DNA from: Deinococcus marmoris
GTDB lineage: Bacteria > Deinococcota > Deinococci > Deinococcales > Deinococcaceae
Assembly (NCBI RefSeq): GCF_001949125.1
Contig: NZ_MSTI01000126.1
Coordinates: 1 to 64,000, forward strand
Reading direction: 5' to 3'
Length of the DNA: 64,000 bases
Shown one piece after another: positions 17,978-26,977 of this stretch. A program made the position numbers and the translations under genes. Below the pieces are notes generated by a model, which saw only the letters and a program-made list of their open reading frames with translations, did no database searches and was not told the DNA's origin. The stretch's first letter is position 1, and the number at the start of each line of letters is the position of its first letter.

Positions 17978-19582
17978 ATGTCCTATCAAAATGAATCCCC
18001 GGTGGTGCGCCGCCCGGTCTACGCCTCGCGTGGCATGGTGGCCACCGGTCAGCCGCTGGCCGCGCAGGCGGGCCTGAGCGTCTTGCAGGCAGGCGGGAAC
18101 GCCGTGGACGCTGCGATTGCTACTGCCGCCGCACTGACCGTTCTGGAACCCACCGCCAACGGCATCGGCGGCGATCTGTTCGCGCTGGTGTGGGCCGGGG
18201 GCAAGCTGCACGGCCTGAACGCCAGCGGCGCAGCGCCCGCCGCGCTGACGCTGGACGCCCTGCAAGAAAGACACGGCGGCGAGATGCCCCGCCACGGCTG
18301 GACTCCGGTGACCGTGCCCGGCGGCGTGCGCGGCTGGGCCGATCTGCACAGGGCGCACGGCAAGCTGGACTTCGCGCAGGTGCTGGCCCCCGCGATCCGG
18401 TACGCGCGGGAGGGCTATCCGCTGTCGCCCATCGCGTCGGCGGGCTGGGCGCGGGCCATCCAGATCTACCGGGGGCTGAAGCTGCCGATCATGGACGAAT
18501 GGTTCCGCACCTTCGCCCCGGACGGCTTTGCACCCGCACCCGGCGCGCTGTGGCGCAGCGAGAATCAGGCCCGCACGCTGGAGCAGATCGCCGACAGTTA
18601 CGGCGAGTCTTTTTACACGGGTGAGCTGGCCGCGCAGATCGACGCCCACGCGCGGGCCACGGGCGGCCTGCTGCGGGCCGAGGACCTCGCCGCCCACCAG
18701 AGTGAATGGGTCACGCCCATCTCCGCGCAGTACGGCGGCCACCGCGTCCACGAGATTCCGCCCAGCGGCCAGGGCATCGCCGCACTAATCGCGCTGAACA
18801 TTCTGGAAGGCCAGCCTCTGCCGGACCGCCGCGACGACCCGGACGGGCTGCACCTCCAGATCGAGGCCATGAAACGCGGTTTCCACGACGCGCACCAGTT
18901 CGTGGCGGATATGCGCCACAGCCCGGTGGACGTGGAACACCTGCTCTCGGAGGCGAACACGCACGCACACCGGGGCTTTCTCTCAGAGACCGCCCATGAC
19001 CCCGCCACCTCCGCGCCCAGCAGCGGCGGCACGGTATATCTGGCAACAGCGGACGACGATGGCAACATGGTCAGCCTGATCCAGAGCAATTACATGGGCT
19101 TCGGCAGCGGCGTGGTGGTGCCGGGCACAGGCATCGGGCTGCATAACCGGGGCCACAACTTCAACCTGGAACCCAGCCACCCCAACGTTCTGGCCCCCGG
19201 CAAACGCCCCTACCACACCATCATCCCCGGCTTTCTGACCCGCAACGACGGCACACCCGTCGGTCCCTTCGGCGTGATGGGCGGCTTCATGCAGCCGCAG
19301 GGGCACCTGCAAGTGGTCCTGAACACCCTGCGCTACGGCACGAACCCGCAGCAGGCGCTGGACGCCCCGCGCTGGCAGTGGCTGGCCGGGCTGGGCGTGG
19401 AGGTCGAGGCGGGACTGGGTGCAGACCTTGCCCGCAAGCTGGCGGCGCGCGGCCACCACGTCAGCGTACAACTGGAGGGCAGTGCCTTCGGGCGCGGCCA
19501 GATCATCTGGCGCAATCCCGAAACGGGCGTGCTGGAAGGCGGCACCGAAAGCCGCACGGACGGACACATCGCGGCGTGGTGA
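17978..19582 (+). CDS. ggt: Gamma-glutamyltransferase family protein
   Basis: The product has 534 residues, a usual length, with no signal peptide, so it is probably cytoplasmic. The family's autoprocessing site is in SSGGTVYL: Thr352 would become the N-terminal nucleophile of the small subunit. The substrate-binding segments GNAVDAAIAT, NGIGGDLFAL and GFGSGVVVPGTGIGLHNRG are conserved. The family hydrolyses or transfers gamma-glutamyl groups from glutathione or gamma-linked peptides; some members act as cephalosporin acylases or on other amides. Deinococci are thought to use bacillithiol rather than glutathione, so the natural substrate is open. A TACCCT box lies 9 bases before the ATG. Confidence 0.9.
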   Translation: MSYQNESPVVRRPVYASRGMVATGQPLAAQAGLSVLQAGGNAVDAAIATAAALTVLEPTANGIGGDLFALVWAGGKLHGLNASGAAPAALTLDALQERHGGEMPRHGWTPVTVPGGVRGWADLHRAHGKLDFAQVLAPAIRYAREGYPLSPIASAGWARAIQIYRGLKLPIMDEWFRTFAPDGFAPAPGALWRSENQARTLEQIADSYGESFYTGELAAQIDAHARATGGLLRAEDLAAHQSEWVTPISAQYGGHRVHEIPPSGQGIAALIALNILEGQPLPDRRDDPDGLHLQIEAMKRGFHDAHQFVADMRHSPVDVEHLLSEANTHAHRGFLSETAHDPATSAPSSGGTVYLATADDDGNMVSLIQSNYMGFGSGVVVPGTGIGLHNRGHNFNLEPSHPNVLAPGKRPYHTIIPGFLTRNDGTPVGPFGVMGGFMQPQGHLQVVLNTLRYGTNPQQALDAPRWQWLAGLGVEVEAGLGADLARKLAARGHHVSVQLEGSAFGRGQIIWRNPETGVLEGGTESRTDGHIAAW

Positions 19583-19593
19583 GCGCATAAAAG

Positions 19594-19629
19594 AGAGGGG
19601 CCAGAGCGTTCGCCGCTGCTGGCCCCTCT
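19594..19629. terminator. Bidirectional terminator between convergent genes
   Basis: A perfect 11-bp stem (19594-19604 with 19619-19629) and a 14-base loop, with T-rich sequence to its right and A-rich sequence to its left, so it can serve both ggt and the lipoprotein gene ending at 19646. Confidence 0.8.
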
Positions 19630-19645
19630 TCCCTTCCCTGTTTGG

Positions 19646-20749
19646 CTACTGCGCGGCCACCGGACGGACATTTTCCAGCACGAACACCACATCCTGGTAA
19701 TCGCCGTTCTCGGACGGCTCGAAGGCCAGCAGATAACTGTTTGGCACGACCTTTCCGGCGCGGTCCTTGAGGGGATAGGCGCGCACGGCGTGGCGGGTGG
19801 GGCCAGCGTTCAGGCGGTCCAGGGTGTAGGTGGCCTGCTTGGCGTAGTCGTTGGGGGCCAGATAGATGCCAAAGGCGGCGCTGCCCGGATCGAAGGCGGT
19901 CTGGCCGGACTGGAGCGGCGGGTTGAGGGTCTGGTTGTGCGCGCTGGAGACCATCGCCGCGCGTTCCTGGCTGCGAACCGCGCCGCCGTCCAGCACGAAG
20001 CTGCCGTAGGCCGAGGGACCGTCCGGGGAGTAGCGGGCCACCGGACGCAGGGTCACCGGACCTGCCGAGGCGCGTTCAAACATCGGTGCCGCCACCTCGT
20101 CACCGATGAGTCCAGCGCCAGTGCCCAGAATGAGGGCGCTGCTGCCCACGTTCGTCCCGTAATTCAGGGCGTCCACGATCTGCGCCAGCGGCGGCTCGTT
20201 GCTGCCTTCCAGACCGACGGCGCGCAGCCCGGAGAGGTTCACTTCCCCGACGGGCGCGTTGTCTCCCACGGCGCGTAGGGTGGAGCGCAGCACGCCTGTC
20301 GCGGCCCCCGGCAGCAACTTCACCTTCAGGTTCAGGCTGGCCCCGGCCAGCAACGTCTGCGGAAAGGCGGGCGGCGACACCAGCTCGAAGGTTCCTGCGT
20401 CCCCTAGAAAAGTCAGTCCGGTGAGCTTCACCGCCGCGCCGCTGCTGTTCTCGAAGGCGACGGTCTGCACGGCGCTGGCCCCAGCCCCGGTACCGTCCCT
20501 GGTGCCGCTGAAGACCAGCAGGCCCGGATCGGCGTTCAGCAGAATGTCGGCGGGGGGCAGGGGCTTGGTGATCGGCTGCTCCACAGGCGGCTTGACGTCA
20601 CTGGGCGGCTTGATCTCACTAGGAGGCGTAACTTCTGCCTGGGGCTGCGCGCAACCTGTGGTCAGGGCCAGCAGGGCGGCCAGGGTCCAGCGGCCTGGAC
20701 GCCAGCGGCGCTTGCCCCGCAGCACAGAAAAATTCGTCGGTTCATTCAT
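19646..20749 (-). CDS. Lipoprotein with Ig-like (abnormal-spindle/HYDIN-type) domain
   Basis: The product has 367 residues. Residues 1-33 form a lipoprotein signal with lipobox LTTGC. A Pro/Lys/Ser-rich spacer (about 35-68) with repeats of the type PPSEIKPPSDVKPP follows, typical of a flexible wall-spanning tether. Residues about 70-180 resemble the beta-sandwich of choice-of-anchor proteins (LLVFSGTRDG, then AGTFELVSPP, then AGASLNLKVKLLPGA). The C-terminal 180 residues form another beta-rich domain ending in YQDVVFVLENV. No catalytic residues are evident. A GGAG site precedes the ATG. It is the last of four minus-strand genes for exported proteins. Confidence 0.8.
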   Translation of the reverse strand: MNEPTNFSVLRGKRRWRPGRWTLAALLALTTGCAQPQAEVTPPSEIKPPSDVKPPVEQPITKPLPPADILLNADPGLLVFSGTRDGTGAGASAVQTVAFENSSGAAVKLTGLTFLGDAGTFELVSPPAFPQTLLAGASLNLKVKLLPGAATGVLRSTLRAVGDNAPVGEVNLSGLRAVGLEGSNEPPLAQIVDALNYGTNVGSSALILGTGAGLIGDEVAAPMFERASAGPVTLRPVARYSPDGPSAYGSFVLDGGAVRSQERAAMVSSAHNQTLNPPLQSGQTAFDPGSAAFGIYLAPNDYAKQATYTLDRLNAGPTRHAVRAYPLKDRAGKVVPNSYLLAFEPSENGDYQDVVFVLENVRPVAAQ

Positions 20750-20886
20750 TGTTCACTCCTGAGTCGATTCCGCCACATTGAGCTGGCCCCCTCTGGAGAG
20801 GTGTCCTCGCTGGCTTTCCAAACTCTGATCTGGTCACTGGTGTATTGCGTGATACCTGGAGACAGGTCCAGAACCCTGACTGGCCC

Positions 20887-22170
20887 TCACGGCTCGATTT
20901 CGGTGATCGGGTCCAGGCCCACCAGCAGTTTTTCCTGCGCGGTGATCCTGACCTGGGCGCTGTCGGAGACGGGCTGGAAACCCTCGTTGCCGTAAGCGCG
21001 GTCCGGGCTACCGTTCGTCCCCAGACGGGCCAGGACCGGTTTGATCTGGTTTTGTCCCGAGGCGTCGGGGGCAAACTGCGCGCAGCCGCCCAGCGCCGCC
21101 CCATTGCCGGGCAGCAGCGCCAGCGAGACCCCGGAAATTCCGGTTTTCGCACCGCCGCTGCCAGGGGCATTGCCGTCTGGCAGAACGCGCAGGGCGCTGG
21201 CGTTCTCGTAGGCCCAGGCGGGATCGATCATGCCTGTGGGCAGCAGCCGCGCCGCAGTACAGACCCCGCTGCCCAGGTATCCGGCAGCCAGCACCCGGCC
21301 CGAGGCGTCCACGGCCAGATCGCTGGGCCGGGTGGCCGCAAATCGGTCCTGCCGCACCGTCGCCACACCCTGATCCCCGAAAGCGGAGTTCAGCGTGCCG
21401 CCAGCGGCATAGCTCGCCACCACCCAGCGGCTGAAGGTACCGCCTTCAAACGACAGCGCCGTGCCGCCCACCAGCGCGCCGCCACCTGCCAGCGGCCACA
21501 GGCTGTAGGCCGAGGCCGAGTCGTCAACAGCCGTGACCACCTGTCCGCCCGTCCCGAAGCTGGAATCCGGCTGTCCGTTCGGCAGCAGGCGCGTCAGCAC
21601 CAGCGTAGAGGCCGGGGCCGCCGGGGCCGCCGACAGTTCGCGGCTGCCGCCCGCCACCAGCACGCGTCCGTCGGGCAGGGTGGCCAGCGCCTGCGGAGCA
21701 GCAGGCAACCCTGCGGTGACCCGTCCGTTTTGTCCGAAGGCGGAATCGATCTGGCCGTCCGGCAACAGCCGCAGCACCTCGCTTCCGCCCAGCGCCAGCA
21801 GCTTGCCGCCTGGCTGCACAGTCAGCCGCAGAACGTCCGCACCGGTCTGAACCGTGCGGGGCAGCCGGACCTCACCCGCCACGCCGAAACCCGGATCGGG
21901 CTGGCCGTCCACGCCGTAGCGCGCAAAGACATAGTTCGCGCCGCTGACGCCAAGGACCACTATGCGCCCATCGGCCTGCGCTGCCGTGTCCCGCGCCGCG
22001 AATCCAGGGCGAACAGGCTGCTGCGCCTGTGGAGCCTGCTGAGTCGGGGCCTGCTGGGTCTGATCAGGCTTGACGGCCTGCGCCCCGCCGGGCGGCAGCG
22101 ACGAGCAACCGCACAGGGCCAGCAGGGCGGAAATCAGGGTCAATTTTGCGGCGGTCTGTCGTTTCTTCAC
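20887..22170 (-). CDS. Lipoprotein with delta-60 beta-propeller repeats
   Basis: From the GTG at 22170 the product has 427 residues. That start gives a classic lipoprotein signal (KKRQ, hydrophobic core, lipobox LCGC) with GAGG at 9 bases; the longer frame to 22206 adds 12 residues ahead of the lysines. After a Gln/Pro-rich tether come six or seven delta-60 repeats, each ending in a D-x-x-F-G-x-x-G signature (for example PDPGFGVAGEV, DSAFGQNGRV, DSSFGTGGQV, NSAFGDQGVA). These form a beta-propeller on the cell surface or in the periplasm. The binding partner is unknown. Confidence 0.83.
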   Translation of the reverse strand: MKKRQTAAKLTLISALLALCGCSSLPPGGAQAVKPDQTQQAPTQQAPQAQQPVRPGFAARDTAAQADGRIVVLGVSGANYVFARYGVDGQPDPGFGVAGEVRLPRTVQTGADVLRLTVQPGGKLLALGGSEVLRLLPDGQIDSAFGQNGRVTAGLPAAPQALATLPDGRVLVAGGSRELSAAPAAPASTLVLTRLLPNGQPDSSFGTGGQVVTAVDDSASAYSLWPLAGGGALVGGTALSFEGGTFSRWVVASYAAGGTLNSAFGDQGVATVRQDRFAATRPSDLAVDASGRVLAAGYLGSGVCTAARLLPTGMIDPAWAYENASALRVLPDGNAPGSGGAKTGISGVSLALLPGNGAALGGCAQFAPDASGQNQIKPVLARLGTNGSPDRAYGNEGFQPVSDSAQVRITAQEKLLVGLDPITEIEP

Positions 22171-22345
22171 TGGTATTAACCTCGTCGGTTTGGCTTGCTG
22201 GCGCACGCTGGCCTTCTCACGCCCCGCCCTTAAGATCGGGCCTTGTGATCAGATGGTGACGCGGGGGGCGATACAGCAACGTTAACGCAAGGAGAGGCGG
22301 GGCTGACAGCCACCCCCGCAACCTTCATGCATTGGTAAGAAGCAC

Positions 22346-23404
22346 TCAGCGAAGGCTGGCGGGCACAGACCACAGCAGCGCGCGGCGGTCACGGCCCCCG
22401 GCGGCGGCGGCGCTCGTTCCATCCGGGCTGAAGGCCAACGCCTGCACGCCGTCGCCAAATCGGCCCAGGGTGGCGATGGGTGCGCCGCTCTGAGCATTCC
22501 ACAGCCTTGCCCGCCCGTCCTGAGCGCCCGTCAGCAGGCGCTGACCATCCGGTGAGAAGGCCACGGCTTCCAGCGGACCGCCGGGGGCACTCAGTTCGCG
22601 TTGCAACCTTCCATCCTGAACATTCCACAGCCGCGCCGTGCCGTCCAAGCTTCCACTGGCCAGGGCCGCGCCGTCCGGGCTGAAGGCCACCGCACTGACG
22701 TAATCCGCGTGGCCGCTCAGGGTCCACAGGGGCAATTGCCCGGCCACGTCCCATAACCGCACCGTGCGGTCCCGGCTGCCGCTGGCCAGGGTGAGGCCAT
22801 CCGGGGAAAAGGCCAGCGAGGTCACCACGTCGCCGTGCCCGCGCAGGCTGCCCTGCACCCGTCCGCTGGCGAGGTCCCACAGTTTGACACTGTTGGCCGC
22901 GCTCGCCTGGGCGCTGTTGTCGCCGCCCGCCGTCGCCAGCGTCAACCCGTCGGGGCTGAAGGCCAGCGCCGTGACGTAATAGGTCTGCGGGTCCAGCGTA
23001 AGCAGCAGTGTGCGGCCCTGTACAGCCCATACCCGCACGCGCCCGTCCCCGCTGATGGCGGCCAACTTGCTGCCGTCCGGGCTGAAGGCCAGCGCCGTGA
23101 CCGCCCCCGGCTGGCGCAGGCTGGGGCCGCGCCCCAACTGACCTTCCACAGATTGGCCCCCCACGGGCCACCACTGAATCAGGCCCTCGCCGCCGCCCGT
23201 GACCAGCCACTTGCCATCCGGGCTGAAGGCCAGCGCCCCGGCGTACACGGCGCTGACGGGCAGGCTGCGGCTGGGGCGCAGTTCGGGGGCCTGGGCAGCC
23301 TGATTCTGAACGGCCTGCCCCTGGGTTTGAACGGATGTGGCAGACGTGAACGACAGGCTGGAAAGACAAAGCAGGGCCAGGGTCAACAGGGCGGGACGGT
23401 TCAT
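22346..23404 (-). CDS. Secreted WD40-repeat beta-propeller protein
   Basis: The product has 352 residues from the ATG at 23404, which has GGAGG upstream. A signal peptide (about 1-24) precedes seven or eight WD40 repeats, recognisable by the recurring AFSPDG element and by W-D or W-N dipeptides at blade ends (RLWDVAG, RLWNVQDG, RVWAVQG). Bacterial WD40 proteins with an AFSPDG core are common, usually as protein-interaction platforms; one that is exported on its own, without a kinase or caspase domain, is less usual. It lies between two other exported propeller proteins on the same strand. Confidence 0.87.
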   Translation of the reverse strand: MNRPALLTLALLCLSSLSFTSATSVQTQGQAVQNQAAQAPELRPSRSLPVSAVYAGALAFSPDGKWLVTGGGEGLIQWWPVGGQSVEGQLGRGPSLRQPGAVTALAFSPDGSKLAAISGDGRVRVWAVQGRTLLLTLDPQTYYVTALAFSPDGLTLATAGGDNSAQASAANSVKLWDLASGRVQGSLRGHGDVVTSLAFSPDGLTLASGSRDRTVRLWDVAGQLPLWTLSGHADYVSAVAFSPDGAALASGSLDGTARLWNVQDGRLQRELSAPGGPLEAVAFSPDGQRLLTGAQDGRARLWNAQSGAPIATLGRFGDGVQALAFSPDGTSAAAAGGRDRRALLWSVPASLR

Positions 23405-23578
23405 GCGGACCTCCGGGGCAGGTTCTGAAAAGGGACAGGGTTTGGAAAGGGACAGTGTCTGGCAAGACGGGAATAGAAAAAGGGCGCGGGAGGCCGGACT
23501 GAACCGGACCTCCACGCGCCGCCTTGAATCAGGACCGGGTGGGAAGGGAGATCTACGACGAACTGTGTCTGAAGCGGC

Positions 23579-26128
23579 TTACTTGGGCCTGACCAGCAGA
23601 AGGGTGCCCTGGCCGGTGTTCTCGTCGAGCTGGGCCACGTACAGGTTGCCGTTGCTGCGGTCCTCGGTCAGGTCCAGCGGGCTGGGATTGAAATTGGTCA
23701 GGCCGGAAATCCCCGGCTTCGCATCCACGATGTTGCCGTCTGCGCCCGGAGTCAACACGATGATGTCCTTGCCCGCGCTGTAGCGCACCACCAGCAGGCG
23801 GTTCTTGAGCAGCGAGTCGCCCGCCGTGGTGTATTCCTCGATCACGCCGTTGGCCGAGGCGTGCTGGCCGAAGTCGTAGGCAAAACCGCCCCAGTTGCGG
23901 TCTGGCTGGGTGCCCACGGGGTATTCCGGTACCTCGGCGGGGTCCGTGGCTGCCGTGGGATTGCCGCCGTTCAGCACCCATTCGCAGCGCTCCGGGTTGG
24001 GGTGGCCGTAATACTTGCCCTTCTGAACGCGGAACAGGTAATCGTTCTGCGTGCCGACAAAGGTCTTGCCCACCACTGCCGGGCCGGTGTAGGGACCGTC
24101 GGGGCGGTTGGCGCAACTGGCGGGCAGGGCAGCGGGCGTGCTGGGCGTGTTGCCGCTGGCCGCCGCACCGTTGGCGGGCGCGTACAGGAAGCCGTTCTTG
24201 GCCCACACCATGTCGTAGGCGTTGCGAATGCCGGTGGCGTACAGCGTGAGCGGAGCGCCCGCCGCGTAGGGGTTGTAGCTGCCGCCCTCCGCCGTCTTGA
24301 CGTTCAGGGGCGGCTGGGTGATCTTGGAATAATCAATCCGCAGCATCGCCGCGTTCAGCAGTTTTTCCGGGCGGTTGCCCCACACGTCGTCGGGCGCACC
24401 CGTCGAGCTGTCGCTGCCCTGCAACACGTACAGCGCGCCGTTTTCACCGGGCTTGAAGGAAATGGAGTTGGTCTCGTGGTCGCGGATCGAGCGGGGCAGA
24501 CCCACCACGTAATCCTGCACGGTTTCCAGGTTCTTGCCGCTCAGGCGTGTGATCTTGCCGCTCCACTCGGGGGCCTGCTGAGAGCCGTCCCAGAAGTAGT
24601 TGTTGCTGATCCACAAGATCAGGTTTTCTGCCGTGCTGGCCGGATCAAACTTCAGCCCGATGATGGTGCGCGGGCCATTGTTGGCTGTCTGCACGGATTT
24701 GATGATCTCCGGCTTGTCCAGCGTGCCGTCATTTTGCATCTTAAAGCGCAGGATTTCGCCGGTCAGGGTGGCGGCGTACAGCATATTGTCCGGGCCAATT
24801 TCCACAGAGGTGTACGGGTAACTGGGCACGTTGCTCTGCGGCACCTGGGTAAAGGCCACCGTGCCGCCGCTGGTGGAGGGCGAACCGGTCACGAAGGTGG
24901 AATGGGCGGGCAGGAAGCTGTTGCCCACTTGGTCCCTGAGCGCAGTGGTGATCTGGAAGGTATAGGCAGTCAACGCCTTCAGTGGCTTCAGGGGCGTGAG
25001 GGTCACTGCGTCGCCTCCACCCGAGGGAGTCACGGTGGCCGGAATCTTGACCGTGCTGCCCTGTTCGGTCAAATAAACCGAGTCCGAGTTCACCGAGTCC
25101 AGTTTGATAGCACCGCCGACAAAGTTCCCGTCAATGGTCATTGATATGCTGGGGTTCACCATCGTTTCCCCGTCTTCGGGGCTGATGTCGCGCACGCTGG
25201 GAAGATTGCCGGGCGCGATGATCACATAATTGATCTTGGTGTTGGTGCCGCCGATGGCGTCAATGGTCAGCTTGCCGTCCATGACTGGCACGCGCAGCGT
25301 CACGGCGCGGAATTTCTTGGTGTCGGCAGGCATGTACGGCGCGATGGCCACCTGTCCCTCGATGTTCAGGGTGTGCGTGCTGTCCAGCGAGTTGCTGGCG
25401 TCCCCGGTGCTGACGGTCACGGTGTAGAAACCGTCGGCAAGTTTGTACTCCCAGGCAGCATGGGTCCGCACAGCAGCAGGATCGGCGTTGGTGTTGGCGT
25501 TGTATTGCATGTGAATAAAGCTGTTCAGGCGCGCTTCCACAGTGTTCAGGTTGCGGTCACGGGCGTTGGCGCTGACATCCAGCGGCGTGTGTGCGGCGGC
25601 CTCCGTGACCCAGCCGTACCCGCGCGTGTCGTTGTAGGCCGCGCCCGTGTCGGCGGTGTAGCCCGCAGGCGCAGTCGAAGCGGCAGGCTGAAAGTTGATC
25701 TTCAGGCCGTCGGCAGGAAAGGGTGTCGGCTGATTCGGCGGGATGGTCGTCGTCGTGACCGTCACCGCCGAGGTCCCAGTCTTGCTGGTATTGGCGTTGG
25801 AAGTGGCCACAATGTTGGTCTGCCCGGCGGTCACGGCCTTCACCAGACCACTGGCGTCCACCGTCGCCACCGTGGGCGTGCTGGAGGTCCAGGTCACCTC
25901 CTTGCTGAAGGTTCCGGTCCCTGTGACGCTGGCCGTAAGCTGCTGCTGGCCGCCCACTTGCAAGGTAACGGGGGCAGGCGTGACGCTCACGCCAGTCACG
26001 GCGGCGTCTGGCGTGGGCTTGGGCGGCGTGGGATCAGGGTTACAGGCGGCCAGCAGTCCGGTCAGGACAAGCCCCAGCACGGGCAGGCGGGACGGGGACA
26101 TCAGCGGACGGGCAGAAGTTTTGGACAT
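23579..26128 (-). CDS. Large lipoprotein with Ig-like domains and a glucose/sorbosone dehydrogenase-type propeller
   Basis: The product has 849 residues from the ATG at 26128, chosen because it places the lipoprotein signal (lipobox LLAAC near residue 28) at the N-terminus; the frame extends 68 residues further without support. Domains in order: a Big_2-type Ig domain (about 40-125, with VTWTSSTPTVATVDASGLV), a malectin-like or carbohydrate-binding beta-sandwich (about 135-310), an SbsA-type Ig domain (about 310-410), and a six-bladed propeller resembling soluble quinoprotein glucose/sorbosone dehydrogenases (about 420-849, with GLPRSIRDHETNSI and ATGIRNAYDMVW). The order suggests a surface protein acting on sugars or polysaccharides. 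Catalytic ability needs alignment of the histidine and calcium ligands. Confidence 0.85.
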   Translation of the reverse strand: MSKTSARPLMSPSRLPVLGLVLTGLLAACNPDPTPPKPTPDAAVTGVSVTPAPVTLQVGGQQQLTASVTGTGTFSKEVTWTSSTPTVATVDASGLVKAVTAGQTNIVATSNANTSKTGTSAVTVTTTTIPPNQPTPFPADGLKINFQPAASTAPAGYTADTGAAYNDTRGYGWVTEAAAHTPLDVSANARDRNLNTVEARLNSFIHMQYNANTNADPAAVRTHAAWEYKLADGFYTVTVSTGDASNSLDSTHTLNIEGQVAIAPYMPADTKKFRAVTLRVPVMDGKLTIDAIGGTNTKINYVIIAPGNLPSVRDISPEDGETMVNPSISMTIDGNFVGGAIKLDSVNSDSVYLTEQGSTVKIPATVTPSGGGDAVTLTPLKPLKALTAYTFQITTALRDQVGNSFLPAHSTFVTGSPSTSGGTVAFTQVPQSNVPSYPYTSVEIGPDNMLYAATLTGEILRFKMQNDGTLDKPEIIKSVQTANNGPRTIIGLKFDPASTAENLILWISNNYFWDGSQQAPEWSGKITRLSGKNLETVQDYVVGLPRSIRDHETNSISFKPGENGALYVLQGSDSSTGAPDDVWGNRPEKLLNAAMLRIDYSKITQPPLNVKTAEGGSYNPYAAGAPLTLYATGIRNAYDMVWAKNGFLYAPANGAAASGNTPSTPAALPASCANRPDGPYTGPAVVGKTFVGTQNDYLFRVQKGKYYGHPNPERCEWVLNGGNPTAATDPAEVPEYPVGTQPDRNWGGFAYDFGQHASANGVIEEYTTAGDSLLKNRLLVVRYSAGKDIIVLTPGADGNIVDAKPGISGLTNFNPSPLDLTEDRSNGNLYVAQLDENTGQGTLLLVRPK

Positions 26129-26566
26129 CACAGGCAGGTTCCTTTCATCGGGGATATTCGGGTGTTCGGGGATGCTCGGGACAGATCTGTCGCTCTGGTG
26201 GGGGCTGCACTGAACTGCACCGTCACCCCACGGCAACGTTGAGACAGGCGAGATTAGTCCGCAGAACGTTAAACCTTCGCAAATGGCGTTAACGCGGAAA
26301 AGTTCGACTGCAACAACAAAAATATTCTCCATAACCCTGATTTCAGTTCACGTTTTTGCAGAGCGGACGTTGATCCGCCTATCATCTTTTCATCAGATTC
26401 GCGGGCAATTTACCCTGTAGTGATCCATTACTGGACCCTACGGCCACCATGCAGGTGTTCACAGATTGCCGCACACTGCTCTACATACGCCTCGCTAGCG
26501 CCCAGCAGAAAGCGCAACCGTCCTCTTGAGGCCATCCATCCCCCAGGCCATGCCATGCTGTTTCGC
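26129..26566. other. AT-richer divergent spacer upstream of the large lipoprotein and the ferredoxin
   Basis: This 438-base spacer has visibly lower GC than its surroundings and no convincing gene, although open frames cross it. It holds a perfect palindrome GCGTTAACGC at 26286-26295 and a related AACGTTAA at 26266-26273. The leaders of both flanking genes must lie here. On the plus side CATGCT ends 7 bases before the ferredoxin ATG. Confidence 0.5.
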
Positions 26567-26977
26567 ATGACACAGAACATCCCCCAAAGCAGCACGGCGC
26601 AGGCAGTCACGGTGCAGGTAGAGGGCTTCCCAGACATCACGGCGCGCTCCGGCGAACGGCTGGTGCTGGCGCTGGAGCGCGGCGGTGTGGACATCCTGCA
26701 CCGCTGCGGCGGCGTGGCCCGCTGCACCACCTGCCGCGTGACTTTTCAGGAAGGCGAACCCGACGCCATGACGCTGGCCGAGTACGACAAACTGACGGAA
26801 AAAGAGTTGCTGGGGCAGGCCCGGCTGTCCTGCCAGATCGAGTGTGCGCCGGGCATGCGCCTGACCGCGCTGCAAACGGCGGCCAGTACCGGCCTGGAAC
26901 CCGGCAAGGCCCCCGCCGAGGCCATCGAGCCGGACCCCCAGTGGACCACCCGCCCCGGCGCGTCCACCGAGGGCTAG
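26567..26977 (+). CDS. [2Fe-2S] ferredoxin
   Basis: The product has 136 residues from the ATG at 26567; an in-frame ATG at 26555 is an alternative. The cluster ligands are CGGVARCTTC (a C-x5-C-x2-C loop) followed by LSC 33 residues later, the adrenodoxin-like arrangement. The beta-grasp core covers residues about 12-105, followed by a 30-residue Pro/Glu/Ala-rich tail. It is a small cytoplasmic electron carrier. Its coding end overlaps the stop of the convergent flavin monooxygenase gene by 4 bases. The two are not an operon, but ferredoxin-monooxygenase proximity may be meaningful. Confidence 0.88.
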   Translation: MTQNIPQSSTAQAVTVQVEGFPDITARSGERLVLALERGGVDILHRCGGVARCTTCRVTFQEGEPDAMTLAEYDKLTEKELLGQARLSCQIECAPGMRLTALQTAASTGLEPGKAPAEAIEPDPQWTTRPGASTEG

